64,000 nucleotides of DNA from Falsiroseomonas sp051433195 (lineage in GTDB: Bacteria; Pseudomonadota; Alphaproteobacteria; Acetobacterales; Acetobacteraceae). Below, in pieces: positions 52,932-62,092 of this stretch; within the stretch, counting starts at the first letter, position 1, and each line of letters begins with the position of its first letter. A model generated the notes under the pieces. It was not told the origin of the DNA, searched no databases, and saw only the letters and a program-made list of their open reading frames with translations. The stretch is taken from NCBI RefSeq assembly GCF_051433195.1, contig NZ_JBHMFT010000009.1, positions 62,001-126,000 of the forward strand. The letters are read 5' to 3'. Made by a program: the position numbers and the translations under genes.

Positions 52932-53350
52932 TGCTCGCGACCGCGCAAAAGCCCTCTCCCCTGAGGGGGGTCGGACGCATGCGTCCGACGGTGGGTGAGG
53001 GGGTCCGCGCCAAATCGCCGCTCCCCCGCCACCCGCAGGATGTCCGCCAACACCCCCTCCGGATTCCCCAACACCTCGTTGTTCCAGAACCGCAGCACCA
53101 GCCAGCCCTGCGCCTGCATCGCCGAATCCGGGACGGCGTCCCGCAGCGGCCCGTGCTGCCCACCGTCCACCTCGACCACAAGCATCGAAGCCACACACGC
53201 GAAGTCCGCGACATAAGGCGGCACCGGATGCTGGCGGCGAAACTTGAAGGCGATCGCCTGATTGCGCAGCAGGCGCCAGAGCGCCTGTTCGGCATCGGTG
53301 GAGCCTCGTCGCAGGCGGCGGGCAAGATCATGCAGGTTTGGCTGGGTCAT
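52925..53350 (-). CDS. DUF559 (Vsr-like) endonuclease-domain protein
   Basis: 141-aa protein of the DUF559 family, related to very-short-patch-repair nucleases (PD-(D/E)xK fold). Order of conserved parts: LHDLARRLRRGSTDAEQALWRLLRNQ, FKFRRQHPVPPYVADFACVASMLVVEVDGGQH with the acidic residues of VADF and VVEVDG, and GWLVLRFWNNEVLGNPEGVLADIL. The last 30 residues (DPLTHRRTHASDPPQGRGLLRG) are encoded by repeat D, so the gene runs into its own terminal repeat. Start chosen at the ATG with complement end 53350; the frame is open to 53410. It is antisense inside the ugp operon, its stop overlaps the end of ugpA, and it lies within a 493-bp unit bounded by inverted repeats. Activity is unproven. Confidence 0.82.
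   Translation of the reverse strand: MTQPNLHDLARRLRRGSTDAEQALWRLLRNQAIAFKFRRQHPVPPYVADFACVASMLVVEVDGGQHGPLRDAVPDSAMQAQGWLVLRFWNNEVLGNPEGVLADILRVAGERRFGADPLTHRRTHASDPPQGRGLLRGREHQ
52949..53003 (+). repeat. GC-rich hairpin repeat, copy D (left end of DUF559 element)
   Basis: AAGCCCTCTCCCCTGAGGGGGG, then the perfect 18-bp palindrome TCGGACGCATGCGTCCGA at 52971-52988, then CGGTGGGTGAGGGGG. Same outer and inner arms as the other copies, with the GAGAGGG arm replaced by the palindrome. It is inverted relative to copy E. Confidence 0.88.
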
Positions 53351-53401
53351 CGGTGATGGAACCATTGCGCAACGACCTGACGCTCGGCAAGCCGGCACGG
53401 G

Positions 53402-53441
53402 CCCCCTCACCCAACCCTCTCCCCCCCAGGGGAGAGGGCTT
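53402..53441 (-). repeat. GC-rich hairpin repeat, copy E (right end of DUF559 element)
   Basis: On the minus strand AAGCCCTCTCCCCTGGGG, GGGAGAGGG, TTGGGTGAGGGGG; the complete family consensus. Read on the plus strand in the ugpE frame it encodes APSPNPLPPRGEG, and its AGGGGAGAGGG supplies a ribosome-binding site for the TTG at 53440. Confidence 0.9.
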
Positions 53442-54323
53442 GGACGAAGACGCGCTGGCCCGCGCCACCATCCGCCGCAACGCGCGCAACCGCTGGATCG
53501 CCTACGTCACGCTGAGCCTCGGCGTGCTGATCTTCGCCTTCCCGATCTGGCTCACCGTCGTGGGCTCCACGCATGACGTGAACACCATCGGCCGCGGCGA
53601 CGTACCGCTGTGGTTCGGCGGGGAGGCCGTGGCGAACTACGTCTCCGCCTGGCTGACCGGCGGCGCCGCCACGCGCACCACGCGCTCCGTCCCCGCCTGG
53701 GTGATGCTGTGGAACAGCCTGAACATGGCGGTGCTGATCGCGGTCGGGAAGATCACGATCTCGCTTCTCTCGGCCTACGCCGTGGTGTTCTTCAGCTTCC
53801 CCGGCCGCATGATCGCCTTCTGGCTGATCTTCATCACATTGATGCTGCCCGTGGAGGTCCGCATCATCCCGACCTTCGAGGTCATGGTGAACCTCGGCCT
53901 GATCAACACCATGACCGGCCTGGTCGTGCCGCTGATCGCCTCCGCCACCGCGACGCTGCTGTTCCGGCAGTTCTTCCTGACCATCCCCGATGAATACGTC
54001 GAGGCCGCGAAGATCGATGGCGCCGGGCCGCTCCGCTTCTTCAAGGATGTCGTGCTGCCGCTGTCGGTGACGAACATCGCGGCGCTGTTCGTCATCCTGT
54101 TCATCTTCGGCTGGAACCAGTACCTCTGGCCGCTGCTGATCGTCTCCGACCGCGATCTGGAAACCGTCGTCGTCGGCATGACCAAGATGATCGGCACCGG
54201 CGACGCGCAGAACGAGTGGAACATCATCATGGCCACCGCCGTGCTGGCCATGCTGCCGCCGGTCGCGGTGGTCGTGTTCATGCAGCGCTGGTTCGTGAAG
54301 GGCCTGACGGAGACCGAGAAGTA

Positions 54324-54324
<1 letters not shown>
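53440..54324 (+). CDS. ugpE: sn-Glycerol-3-phosphate ABC permease
   Basis: 294-aa permease from TTG 53440. First helix WIAYVTLSLGVLIFAFPIWLTVVGSTHDVNTIGRGDVPLW; EAA loop AAKIDGAGPLRFFKDVVLPLSVTNIAALFVILFIFGWNQYLWPLL; end VVVFMQRWFVKGLTETEK, as in UgpE. The start is disturbed by the upstream element. TTG 53440 has a strong GGAGAGG five bases away and gives a normal N-terminus (MDEDALARATIRRN). An ATG at 53356 would add 28 residues encoded by the element and its terminal repeat. Either way the native start appears lost. Its stop overlaps ugpC (TAATG). Confidence 0.9.
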
Positions 54325-55394
<1,070 letters not shown>

Positions 55395-55419
55395 CGCGGA
55401 ATTGCTCTACATCTTCCGC

Positions 55420-57588
55420 ATGGAAGACGAGCCGCCGCCCGAGACGCCCGAACCCGTCAGCCCGAACGCCATCCGCGCCCGCGCCGATGCCCTGCGCGAT
55501 GCGCGTCGCTGGCCGGAGGCGGAGGCGGCGTACCGCGAATACCTGGCGGAGCGCCCGCGTCACTGGCAGATCCACGTCCAGCTCGGCCACACCCGCAAGG
55601 AACAGGGCGACCCCGAAGGCGCGCTGCCGCATTACCGCCACGCCGCCGAACTCGCCCCCGACGACCCCGACCCGATGCTCCAGGCCGGCCACGTCCTGCG
55701 CAGCCTGGGCCGCGGCGGAGAGGCCTCGGTCGCGCTGGCCCGCGCGCTGTCGCTCGCGCCCGAAAGCGCGACGCTGCGCCATGTCGTGGCCCTGCTGCGC
55801 CACCGCACGCAGCCCCCGCCGGACGGCCCCATGCTGCCCGCCCCGCCGCGCCCGACCGGCGCGCCGACGCAGATCGCCTTCGATGTCACGGACCTGCTGG
55901 ACTACCTGCGCGCCGCCCGCACCCCCACCGGCATCCAGCGCGTGCAGATGGGCATCCTCGGCGCCATCCTCGCCGCGCCGGGCCGCCCCGCGAACCTGAT
56001 CCTGGTCGGCTTCGAGGGCTCCACCTGGCGCTGGTGGCATGTCGACGAGGCCGCCTTCCGCCGCGTGCTGGCGCTCGCCCGGATCGGCGGGCGGGAGGAT
56101 GACCCGGCATGGCAGGAGGCCACCGCCGCGCTGGTCGCGCCCGACAGCCGGCCTGATGCGCCCTTCCTCGCCGGCTGCACCCTGGCCTCGCTCGGCAATG
56201 CCTGGGGCGTGCAGGAATATTTTCGAGGCCTGCGCATGCAGCGCGCGAAGACGCCGATGCGCTATATGGCCTTCGTGCATGACTGCGTGCCGCTGGCCAT
56301 GCCGGAACACTGCCTGGACCTGACGGTGCGGCTCTATGCCCGCTGGTTCGCCGCGCTGTCCCTGCATGCCGATGGCATCCTGGCCAATTCCCGCGCCACC
56401 ATCGCCGACTATGCACGATTTGCCGCACCGCTCGCGAAGCCCGCTCCAGCCGGACTCGTTCGGCTGGCCGCGGAGGCCGGTGGCTCACCGGTTGCCGCCG
56501 CCGCGGCCGCCGATGCGCTGTCGGCGCCGCGCCCCGGCGAGCCCTTCGTGCTGTTCGTCGCCACGCTGGAATCCCGGAAGAACCACCTGATGGTGTTCCA
56601 GGCCTGGCTGGCGCTGATCCGCCGCCGTGGTTCCGCCAACGTGCCGCGCCTGGTCTGCGTCGGCCGCCCCGGCTGGCGCGCCGACGCGGCGCTGGCGCTG
56701 CTGGAAGGCTCGCCCGACCTCCGCCGCAAGGTCACCGTGCAATCCGGCGTCTCCGACCTGGCGCTGGCTGGCCTCTACGCGCGCTGCCTGTTCACCGTCT
56801 ACAACTCCTTCCACGAAGGCTGGGGCCTGCCGGTCAGCGAGAGCCTGGCGGCCGGCAAGCTCGCCGTGGTGCCGGCGCATTCCGGCCTTCTGGAATCGGG
56901 CGCGCCCGGCGCGGTGTTCTTCGCCCCCCAGGACGAGCCCGACCTGGTCGAGAAGCTCGACGCCCTGCTGTCCGACCCGGCGCATCGCGCGGCGCTCGAA
57001 TCCCGCATCGACCGCGCCGCCGCCCGCCGCGACTGGCCGGATGCGGCGCGGGAGGTGATGGCCGCCCTCACCGCCCCCACGGCGGAACCCCCCGCACCCG
57101 GCCACCTGCCACTCGGCCGGCACCTGCCGATGGGCTGGCGCGGCGATGGTGTGCCCTCCCCCGCCATGGCCTGGGCGGAACGGGTGCGGGAGGGGCTGGC
57201 CTGGTGGTGGCAGGAGGAGTGGGGCGTCTGGATGCGCGACGGCGTCGCCACCCTCGCCCTGCCCTGCGAGGTGCCGGCCGGCACGCCGATGCGCGTGGTG
57301 CTGGAACTGCGCGGCCCGCCGCGCGCCCTGCCCCTGCGACTGCGCGCCCGCGGCGCACGCGCCGAGGCCTGGCGGGGCCTGACGCTGGACGCCGGCGAGG
57401 TCGTGCGCTGCGTGTTGCAGGCCGAGGCCGGCCCCGGCGGCCTTGCCGTGGATTTCGACTGCGGCGACGGCGTTCCGCTGGGCGACCGCTTCAAGCGCGT
57501 GGTCGGCGCTGGCCTGGTGGGCGTGATGCTGTGCCGGGAGGATGACCTCGCCGCGCGGCTCGGTGCCCTGGAACGCGCCGAGGCCTGA
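55420..57588 (+). CDS. TPR-containing family 4 glycosyltransferase
   Basis: 722-aa multidomain protein. Residues about 10-130 are TPR-like helical repeats (DARRWPEAEAAYREYLAERPRHWQIHVQLGHTRKEQGDPEGALPHYRHAAELAPDDPDPM). The middle (about 155-560) is a GT-B enzyme with IAFDVTDLLDYLRAARTPTGIQRVQMG, FVHDCVPLAMPEHC, FVLFVATLESRKNHLMVFQAW and the GT4 E-x7-E segment FHEGWGLPVSESLAAGKLAVVPAHSGLLES. A C-terminal beta region (about 605-710) resembles a carbohydrate-related accessory domain. Start ATG 55420 gives MEDEPPPETPEP; an upstream TTG at 55402 is possible. Probably acts in surface-glycan assembly; no polymerase or flippase is adjacent. Confidence 0.85.
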   Translation: MEDEPPPETPEPVSPNAIRARADALRDARRWPEAEAAYREYLAERPRHWQIHVQLGHTRKEQGDPEGALPHYRHAAELAPDDPDPMLQAGHVLRSLGRGGEASVALARALSLAPESATLRHVVALLRHRTQPPPDGPMLPAPPRPTGAPTQIAFDVTDLLDYLRAARTPTGIQRVQMGILGAILAAPGRPANLILVGFEGSTWRWWHVDEAAFRRVLALARIGGREDDPAWQEATAALVAPDSRPDAPFLAGCTLASLGNAWGVQEYFRGLRMQRAKTPMRYMAFVHDCVPLAMPEHCLDLTVRLYARWFAALSLHADGILANSRATIADYARFAAPLAKPAPAGLVRLAAEAGGSPVAAAAAADALSAPRPGEPFVLFVATLESRKNHLMVFQAWLALIRRRGSANVPRLVCVGRPGWRADAALALLEGSPDLRRKVTVQSGVSDLALAGLYARCLFTVYNSFHEGWGLPVSESLAAGKLAVVPAHSGLLESGAPGAVFFAPQDEPDLVEKLDALLSDPAHRAALESRIDRAAARRDWPDAAREVMAALTAPTAEPPAPGHLPLGRHLPMGWRGDGVPSPAMAWAERVREGLAWWWQEEWGVWMRDGVATLALPCEVPAGTPMRVVLELRGPPRALPLRLRARGARAEAWRGLTLDAGEVVRCVLQAEAGPGGLAVDFDCGDGVPLGDRFKRVVGAGLVGVMLCREDDLAARLGALERAEA

Positions 57589-57640
57589 GCGCCCGGCGTA
57601 AACCGGCAACGCCCGGCGCAACTTCCTGAATGCTGGGGCG

Positions 57641-59824
57641 ATGCGGTGCCGGCGCACTTCGCCTATTCTTCGCAACGAATCGGCAGGGTTGCGCGGCGCA
57701 AAGCCTGCGGCCGAGTCCTGCTTCGGCGAAAGGCCCTGTTCCATCACCCGCGACCGGACGGCCCCCGCAGACCCGCAGACCGCCGAAGGACGCGGCCGGG
57801 CTGTGCTGCTCGGCGGCGTGCTGGTCTCCGCGCTGGCCTGGACCGGCGCGGCCTGGTTCGCCACCCAACGGCACGATGCCGCGGAGCGCGAGGCGCTCGC
57901 CACGGCGATGCGGGCCTCGATGGCCGCGCAGCGCCTGGCCGGCGCGCCGGTCGAGGCAGCCATGGCCATCCTGTCCGAGGTCCAGGCGCCCACCGGTGGC
58001 CGGGACCGGGGCCTGGAGGTGGCACTCGCCGGACGGCTGGGGCGTGACGGGCTGCAATTCGCGGCGATCACGGATGCGACCGGAATCGTCCTTTGGTCGA
58101 GCCACCCCTCGCTGCGGGGTCGTTCGCTCGCCGAACGCCCGGCCTTCACGCAGCACCAGGCCTGCCGTGGCGAGATGCTGCTGACGCCGGCGCTGCTCGA
58201 CCTGCCCGGCGGTCCCCGCAGCCTGCTGCTCAGCCGGCCGCTGGCGGGTGCACAGGGCAGGTTCGCGGGCATCGCCGTGGTGGCGCTCGACCCGCGGCGG
58301 CTGGACCTCGCCCTGTCGGATGCGGCGCTGCTGCCCGGTCTGCGGTTGGCCCTGCTGCGACCGGATGGCACGCCCCTGGCCCAGAGCGGTGGTCCAGGCC
58401 GCGCCGCGCCAGCTGCCTGGCCGCAACCACCGCGTTCCGGCCCCCCCGTGCTGCACCCCGCCGGCGACGGGCTGCCGGCCCTGGCCCTGGCCACCGCGCC
58501 GCTGGCGCAGGACCTGCTGGTGGTCGCCGCCTACGACCCGGACCTGCTGCTGCGACCCGCGACCGAAGCAGGATGGCTCGGCTTCCTCTCCGCTTTCCTG
58601 CTGAGCGTCGCCGCACTCGGCGTGCCGCTCGGCCGGCGCCTGCCCCTGCCAGGCGCCCAGCCGGCGGAGGAATTGCTGCCGGCGGTGGGCTATCGCGGCC
58701 TGCTGCAGCCCGATGGCGGCCTGCGCCTGACCCGGATCGGCGCGGGCATCGAGCGCCTGACCGGCTGGTCCGTGGAAGCCGCGCTGCGGCCCGGCTGGCG
58801 GCAACGCGGCATGGACGCCGGCAGCCAGCCGGTCGGGCCGGAGCTGGAGGAACGGCTGCGGCGCGAGGCGACCGCCGCCACCGAATACCGCTTCCGCCGC
58901 GCCGACGGCGCCTGGATGTGGCTGCGCGAGACCCTGCGCGTCCTCCACCGCCGCCCGGAGGGGATCGAGGTCTCGGGCGCGCTGGAGGATATCTCGGCGG
59001 AGCGCGAGCTGGCGCTGCAGGCCGCGACCTCGGCCAAGTTCGCGACGCTGGGCGAGATGGCGGCCGGCCTGGCGCATGAATTGAACCAGCCCATCGCCAT
59101 CATGTCCCTGGCCGCGGAAAACGCGGCGGAGGCGCTGGAGGCCGGCGAGGACGGGGTGGAGGAGGCGCTGGTCCGCCTGCGCCGCATCATGGCCCAGGCC
59201 GACCGCGCCAAGGCGATCGTGACCCAGCTCCGCGCCTTCTCCCGCGTCGATGTCGCGGCGCTGGAGCCGGTGGATCTCGGCGCCGCGGTGCAGGGCATGA
59301 TGGTGCTGGCCGGCCAGGCGCTGCGCGATGCCGGCATCCAGGTCCAGCTCCGCCTGCCGGACGTGCTGCCGCCGGTGATCGGCCAGATCATCCTGGTGGA
59401 ACAGGTGCTGCTGAACCTGGTGCTCAACGCCCGCGACGCGCTGCTGGAGCGTCCGGCGGACCGCCGCCGCCTGCGGATCGAGGCGGAGGCCGGCACCCGC
59501 GACGCGCCGGAGACCGTGACGATACGGGTGCTGGATTCCGGGCCGGGCCTGACCTCGGACACGCTCGAGAAGCTGTTCGAGCCGTTCTACACGACCAAGC
59601 CACCCGGTCTCGGCACCGGCCTCGGGCTGTCGATCTCCCGCACCATCATGCGCGGGCTCGGCGGGCACATCCTGGCGGCGAACGCGCCGGATGGCAGCGA
59701 CATGGGCGCGGAGTTCACCCTGGTATTCCGCCGCGCCGCCCTTCCGGCGACGGAACGCTCCGCGGTGGACCCGGCCCGGCAGCTGGCCGACGCACCCTCC
59801 CCGCGCTGGCCGGCCGCGACCTGA
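57641..59824 (+). CDS. Membrane sensor histidine kinase (DctB/NtrB-like) with PAS domain
   Basis: 727-aa kinase. A cytoplasmic N-terminus of about 50 residues precedes TM1 (RAVLLGGVLVSALAWTGAAWF); a periplasmic sensing region (about 75-310) contains the Cache-like ITDATGIVLWSSHPSLRGRSLAERPAF. TM2 is about 314-335; a PAS domain (about 350-455) ends in TEYRFRRADGAWMWLRETLRVLHR. The phospho-acceptor is His479 in GEMAAGLAHELNQPIAIM. ATPase boxes: EQVLLNLVLNARDALLE (N), VLDSGPGLTSD (G1), LFEPFYTTKPPGLGTGLGLSISRTIMRGLGG (F, G2). Everything looks active. ATG 57641 is used; a GTG nearer TM1 is possible. Its stop is directly back-to-back with that of the receiver gene at 59825. Confidence 0.9.
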   Translation: MRCRRTSPILRNESAGLRGAKPAAESCFGERPCSITRDRTAPADPQTAEGRGRAVLLGGVLVSALAWTGAAWFATQRHDAAEREALATAMRASMAAQRLAGAPVEAAMAILSEVQAPTGGRDRGLEVALAGRLGRDGLQFAAITDATGIVLWSSHPSLRGRSLAERPAFTQHQACRGEMLLTPALLDLPGGPRSLLLSRPLAGAQGRFAGIAVVALDPRRLDLALSDAALLPGLRLALLRPDGTPLAQSGGPGRAAPAAWPQPPRSGPPVLHPAGDGLPALALATAPLAQDLLVVAAYDPDLLLRPATEAGWLGFLSAFLLSVAALGVPLGRRLPLPGAQPAEELLPAVGYRGLLQPDGGLRLTRIGAGIERLTGWSVEAALRPGWRQRGMDAGSQPVGPELEERLRREATAATEYRFRRADGAWMWLRETLRVLHRRPEGIEVSGALEDISAERELALQAATSAKFATLGEMAAGLAHELNQPIAIMSLAAENAAEALEAGEDGVEEALVRLRRIMAQADRAKAIVTQLRAFSRVDVAALEPVDLGAAVQGMMVLAGQALRDAGIQVQLRLPDVLPPVIGQIILVEQVLLNLVLNARDALLERPADRRRLRIEAEAGTRDAPETVTIRVLDSGPGLTSDTLEKLFEPFYTTKPPGLGTGLGLSISRTIMRGLGGHILAANAPDGSDMGAEFTLVFRRAALPATERSAVDPARQLADAPSPRWPAAT

Positions 59825-60196
59825 TCAGGCGGCGCAGAGCCGCCCGAGCATGGAAATCAGCTCGCCCGGGTCATAGGGCTTGGCCAGCACCATCGCCTTC
59901 TGGTGGCCCGGCGGCAGGCCGGAGGCGCCGTAGCCCGTCGCGATGACGTAGGGGATGCCGCGCGCGGCCAGCAGGTCCGCAACCGGGGTCGAGGTCTCGC
60001 CGGCCAGGTTCAGGTCGAGCACCACCGCATCCGGCCTTTCCCGGTCGAGCAGGCTCAGCGCCTCCTCCACCGTCGCGGCAGGGCCCAGCACCTCGAAGCC
60101 GGCATCGAGGAGCGCGTCCTCGACCAGCATGGCGACAAGCGCCTCGTCCTCGACGACGAGCACTTTCCTGATGACTGCCGACATCCTCAACTCCAT
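59825..60196 (-). CDS. Single-domain response regulator, FATGUY-like
   Basis: 123-aa receiver with no output domain. Acidic pocket VLVVEDEALVAML, phospho-acceptor Asp61 in AVVLDLNLAGE, Lys106 in VLAKPYDPGEL. The Thr strand reads IPYVIATGYGASGLPP, close to the PFxFATGYG signature of alphaproteobacterial FATGUY receivers (for example SdrG, Sma0114) that act in or around the general stress response. ATG at complement 60196, or the ATG at 60184. The stop codons of this gene and of the convergent kinase meet as TGATCA. A perfect EcfG-type promoter stands just upstream. Partner kinase may be the convergent sensor or a HWE/HisKA2 kinase elsewhere. Confidence 0.88.
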   Translation of the reverse strand: MELRMSAVIRKVLVVEDEALVAMLVEDALLDAGFEVLGPAATVEEALSLLDRERPDAVVLDLNLAGETSTPVADLLAARGIPYVIATGYGASGLPPGHQKAMVLAKPYDPGELISMLGRLCAA

Positions 60197-60218
60197 CCGA
60201 CATCGCCACTGTAAACTG

Positions 60219-60243
60219 AACGCGAGATGCTACGCCGCGTTCC
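60219..60243 (-). promoter_or_regulatory. EcfG (general stress sigma factor) promoter
   Basis: On the minus strand GGAAC (60243-60239), a 16-bp spacer and CGTT (60222-60219) match the alphaproteobacterial EcfG consensus GGAAC-N16/17-CGTT exactly. Transcription would begin about 7-10 bases further, some 15-20 nt before the receiver gene's ATG. It lies in the 99-bp gap between the cyclotransferase and receiver genes. Confidence 0.78.
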
Positions 60244-60295
60244 ACCATGCACGCAGCGCCAATTTACGCCAGCGGCAACTCCGTGCGGTATCGGC

Positions 60296-60682
60296 TCACG
60301 ATTGCGCGTGCACAAGTATTTTTGTCGTTCGCCCCGCAAGGGACGCCGCCGCCATCCAGGCCCGTGCCTGGCGCGGCCCCCGCGCGGTCCGCACGCGGAT
60401 CCACCGCAGCCGGTAGGCGGCGCCCTCATAGGCCATCAGGCGGCGCATCGGGGCGCCACGCAGGCGCAGCAGCACGCCCTCCGTCCGGCAGCCCCGCGCC
60501 CGCACCAAGGTCGGGAAGGCCGTGCCACGCAGCCCGACGCGGCGCCAACCCGGCAGCACCGCAGGGACCGCCAGCCGCATCAGCCCGCGTCGCCCGGACT
60601 GCCTTGCGAGGACCAGCGGGTCCAGCAGGCTGCCATAGACGAAGACAGGCAGCCCCGCCGGGTCAGTGCCCCGCGTTGGCAC
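60296..60682 (-). CDS. Gamma-glutamylcyclotransferase family protein (AIG2-like)
   Basis: 128-aa protein with the family loop VFVYGSLLDPLVLARQSGR (residues 13-31) and the probable catalytic Glu86 in RLMAYEGAAYRLRWIRV. The intermediate strands LPGWRRVGLRGTAFPTLV and RTEGVLLRL fit the fold. Such enzymes release 5-oxoproline from gamma-glutamyl compounds; small bacterial members often have unknown targets. Its start lies 20 nt inside the 3' end of the phosphomannomutase gene, so the two are coupled. Confidence 0.82.
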   Translation of the reverse strand: MPTRGTDPAGLPVFVYGSLLDPLVLARQSGRRGLMRLAVPAVLPGWRRVGLRGTAFPTLVRARGCRTEGVLLRLRGAPMRRLMAYEGAAYRLRWIRVRTARGPRQARAWMAAASLAGRTTKILVHAQS

Positions 60683-62075
60683 CCGAGAAATCCGGCACCG
60701 GCAGCCCGGAGGCCTGCAACTGGCGGGAGATGGCCGCCTTCAGCCGCTCCAGCCCCGCCTCGCTGGAGGCTTCCGCGCGCGCCACCAGCACCGCCTGGGT
60801 GTTCGACGCCCGCAGCAGCCACCAGCCATCCTCGGTCAGCACGCGCACGCCATCGACGTCCTGCACCTTGGCGCCTTCGCCCGCGAGACGCTGCTTCACC
60901 TCCGCCACCACGCCGAACTTGCGCGTGTCCGGGCAATCGAAGCGCAGTTCCGGGGTGTTGATGACCTGCGGCAGCGCCGCGCGCGCTTCCGACAGCGTAC
61001 CGGACATGCGCGCCACGATGCCGAGAAGCCGCACGGCGGCGTAGGGCGCGTCATCGAAGCCGTACCATTTGTCGGCGAAGAAGATGTGGCCCGACATCTC
61101 CCCGGCCAGCGGGCTTTTCGTCTCGGCCATCTTGGACTTGATCAGGCTGTGCCCGGTCTTCCACATCAGCGGCGTGCCGCCGGCCTTGGCGACCTCGTCG
61201 AACAGCACCTGGCTGGCCTTGACGTCGGCGATGATGGTTCCGCCGGGGTGCGACTTCAGCACGTCGCGCGCCAGGATCACCAGAAGCTGGTCGCCGAACA
61301 GGATGTGGCCCTCATTGTCCACCACGCCGATGCGGTCCGCGTCGCCGTCGAAGGCGATGCCGAGGTCGGCACCGTTCTTGGCGACCTCGGCGATCATCTC
61401 CTCCAGGTTCTTGGCGACGGTCGGGTCGGGGTGGTGCGCCGGGAAGGTGCCGTCGATGCTGCCGTTGATGATGTAGTGGGTGCCCGGAAGCTGGGCCATC
61501 AGCAGCTTGGTGATCTCGGCGCCCGAGCCGTTGCCCGGATCCCACACCACCTTCAGCGCCCGCTCGCCGCCGTCCCAATCCTGCATCATCCGCGCGACAT
61601 ACCGCTCGGACAGGTCCACCTGCTCGTCGGTGCCGACGAGGTTGGGCACCACGTCGCCCTCCGCCGCCATGCGCCCGATCTCCTGGATCTGCGCGCCGAA
61701 GAACGGCTTGCCGCCGAGCATCATCTTGAAGCCGTTGTAGTCCGGCGGGTTGTGGCTGCCCGTCACCATCACCGCGCCATCGGCCTCCAGCGCGTAGGAG
61801 GCGAAGTACAGCATCGGAGTCGGCCCGCAGCCGACCCGCGCCACCGCCAGCCCGCAGGCCCGGAGCCCGGCCACCAGCTGCGCCTCCAGCTCCGGCGAGG
61901 ACAGCCGTCCATCATAGCCCACCGCGACCTTGGTGCCGCCGGCGCGGGAGACCAGGCTGCCGAAGCAGCGGCCGATGGCGAAGGCATCCTCGGGGCTGAG
62001 GGTCTGCCCGACGACGCCCCGGATGTCGTATTCCCGCAACGAGGTCGGGTCGAAATGGTGGTTGAAGGCGGTCAT
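60663..62075 (-). CDS. Phosphomannomutase/phosphoglucomutase
   Basis: 470-aa alpha-D-phosphohexomutase that interconverts hexose 6- and 1-phosphates for nucleotide-sugar synthesis. Domain 1 has LREYDIRGVVG and the phosphoserine Ser107 in VMVTGSHNPPDYNGFK. The metal loop is FDGDADRIGVVDNEG, the sugar loop GEMSGHIFF with Glu/Ser, and the phosphate-binding RASNTQAVLVARAEA near the C-terminus. Length and order match AlgC/ManB. Close to galU, so it may feed glucose 1-phosphate or mannose 1-phosphate into GDP/UDP-sugars. Repeat copy F lies 18 bp upstream. Confidence 0.95.
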   Translation of the reverse strand: MTAFNHHFDPTSLREYDIRGVVGQTLSPEDAFAIGRCFGSLVSRAGGTKVAVGYDGRLSSPELEAQLVAGLRACGLAVARVGCGPTPMLYFASYALEADGAVMVTGSHNPPDYNGFKMMLGGKPFFGAQIQEIGRMAAEGDVVPNLVGTDEQVDLSERYVARMMQDWDGGERALKVVWDPGNGSGAEITKLLMAQLPGTHYIINGSIDGTFPAHHPDPTVAKNLEEMIAEVAKNGADLGIAFDGDADRIGVVDNEGHILFGDQLLVILARDVLKSHPGGTIIADVKASQVLFDEVAKAGGTPLMWKTGHSLIKSKMAETKSPLAGEMSGHIFFADKWYGFDDAPYAAVRLLGIVARMSGTLSEARAALPQVINTPELRFDCPDTRKFGVVAEVKQRLAGEGAKVQDVDGVRVLTEDGWWLLRASNTQAVLVARAEASSEAGLERLKAAISRQLQASGLPVPDFSGANAGH

Positions 62076-62092
62076 GTCGTCTCCGGCAAGAC

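Larger units (their letters stand above)
52949..53441. mobile_element. Putative DUF559 element bounded by inverted repeats D and E
   Basis: A 493-bp unit. Its left end reads AAGCCCTCTCCCCTG and its right end is the inverse, CAGGGGAGAGGGCTT; the inner arms GGTGGGTGAGGGGG and CCCCCTCACCCAACC are also inverted. It carries one gene, the minus-strand DUF559 nuclease. It separates ugpA from ugpE, genes that elsewhere in this operon touch or overlap (ugpE-ugpC share TAATG). An ATG overlapping the ugpA stop, followed by CTCGCGACCGCGCAA up to the element edge, looks like the orphaned original start of ugpE. No target-site duplication is evident. Mobility is inferred. Confidence 0.6.
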
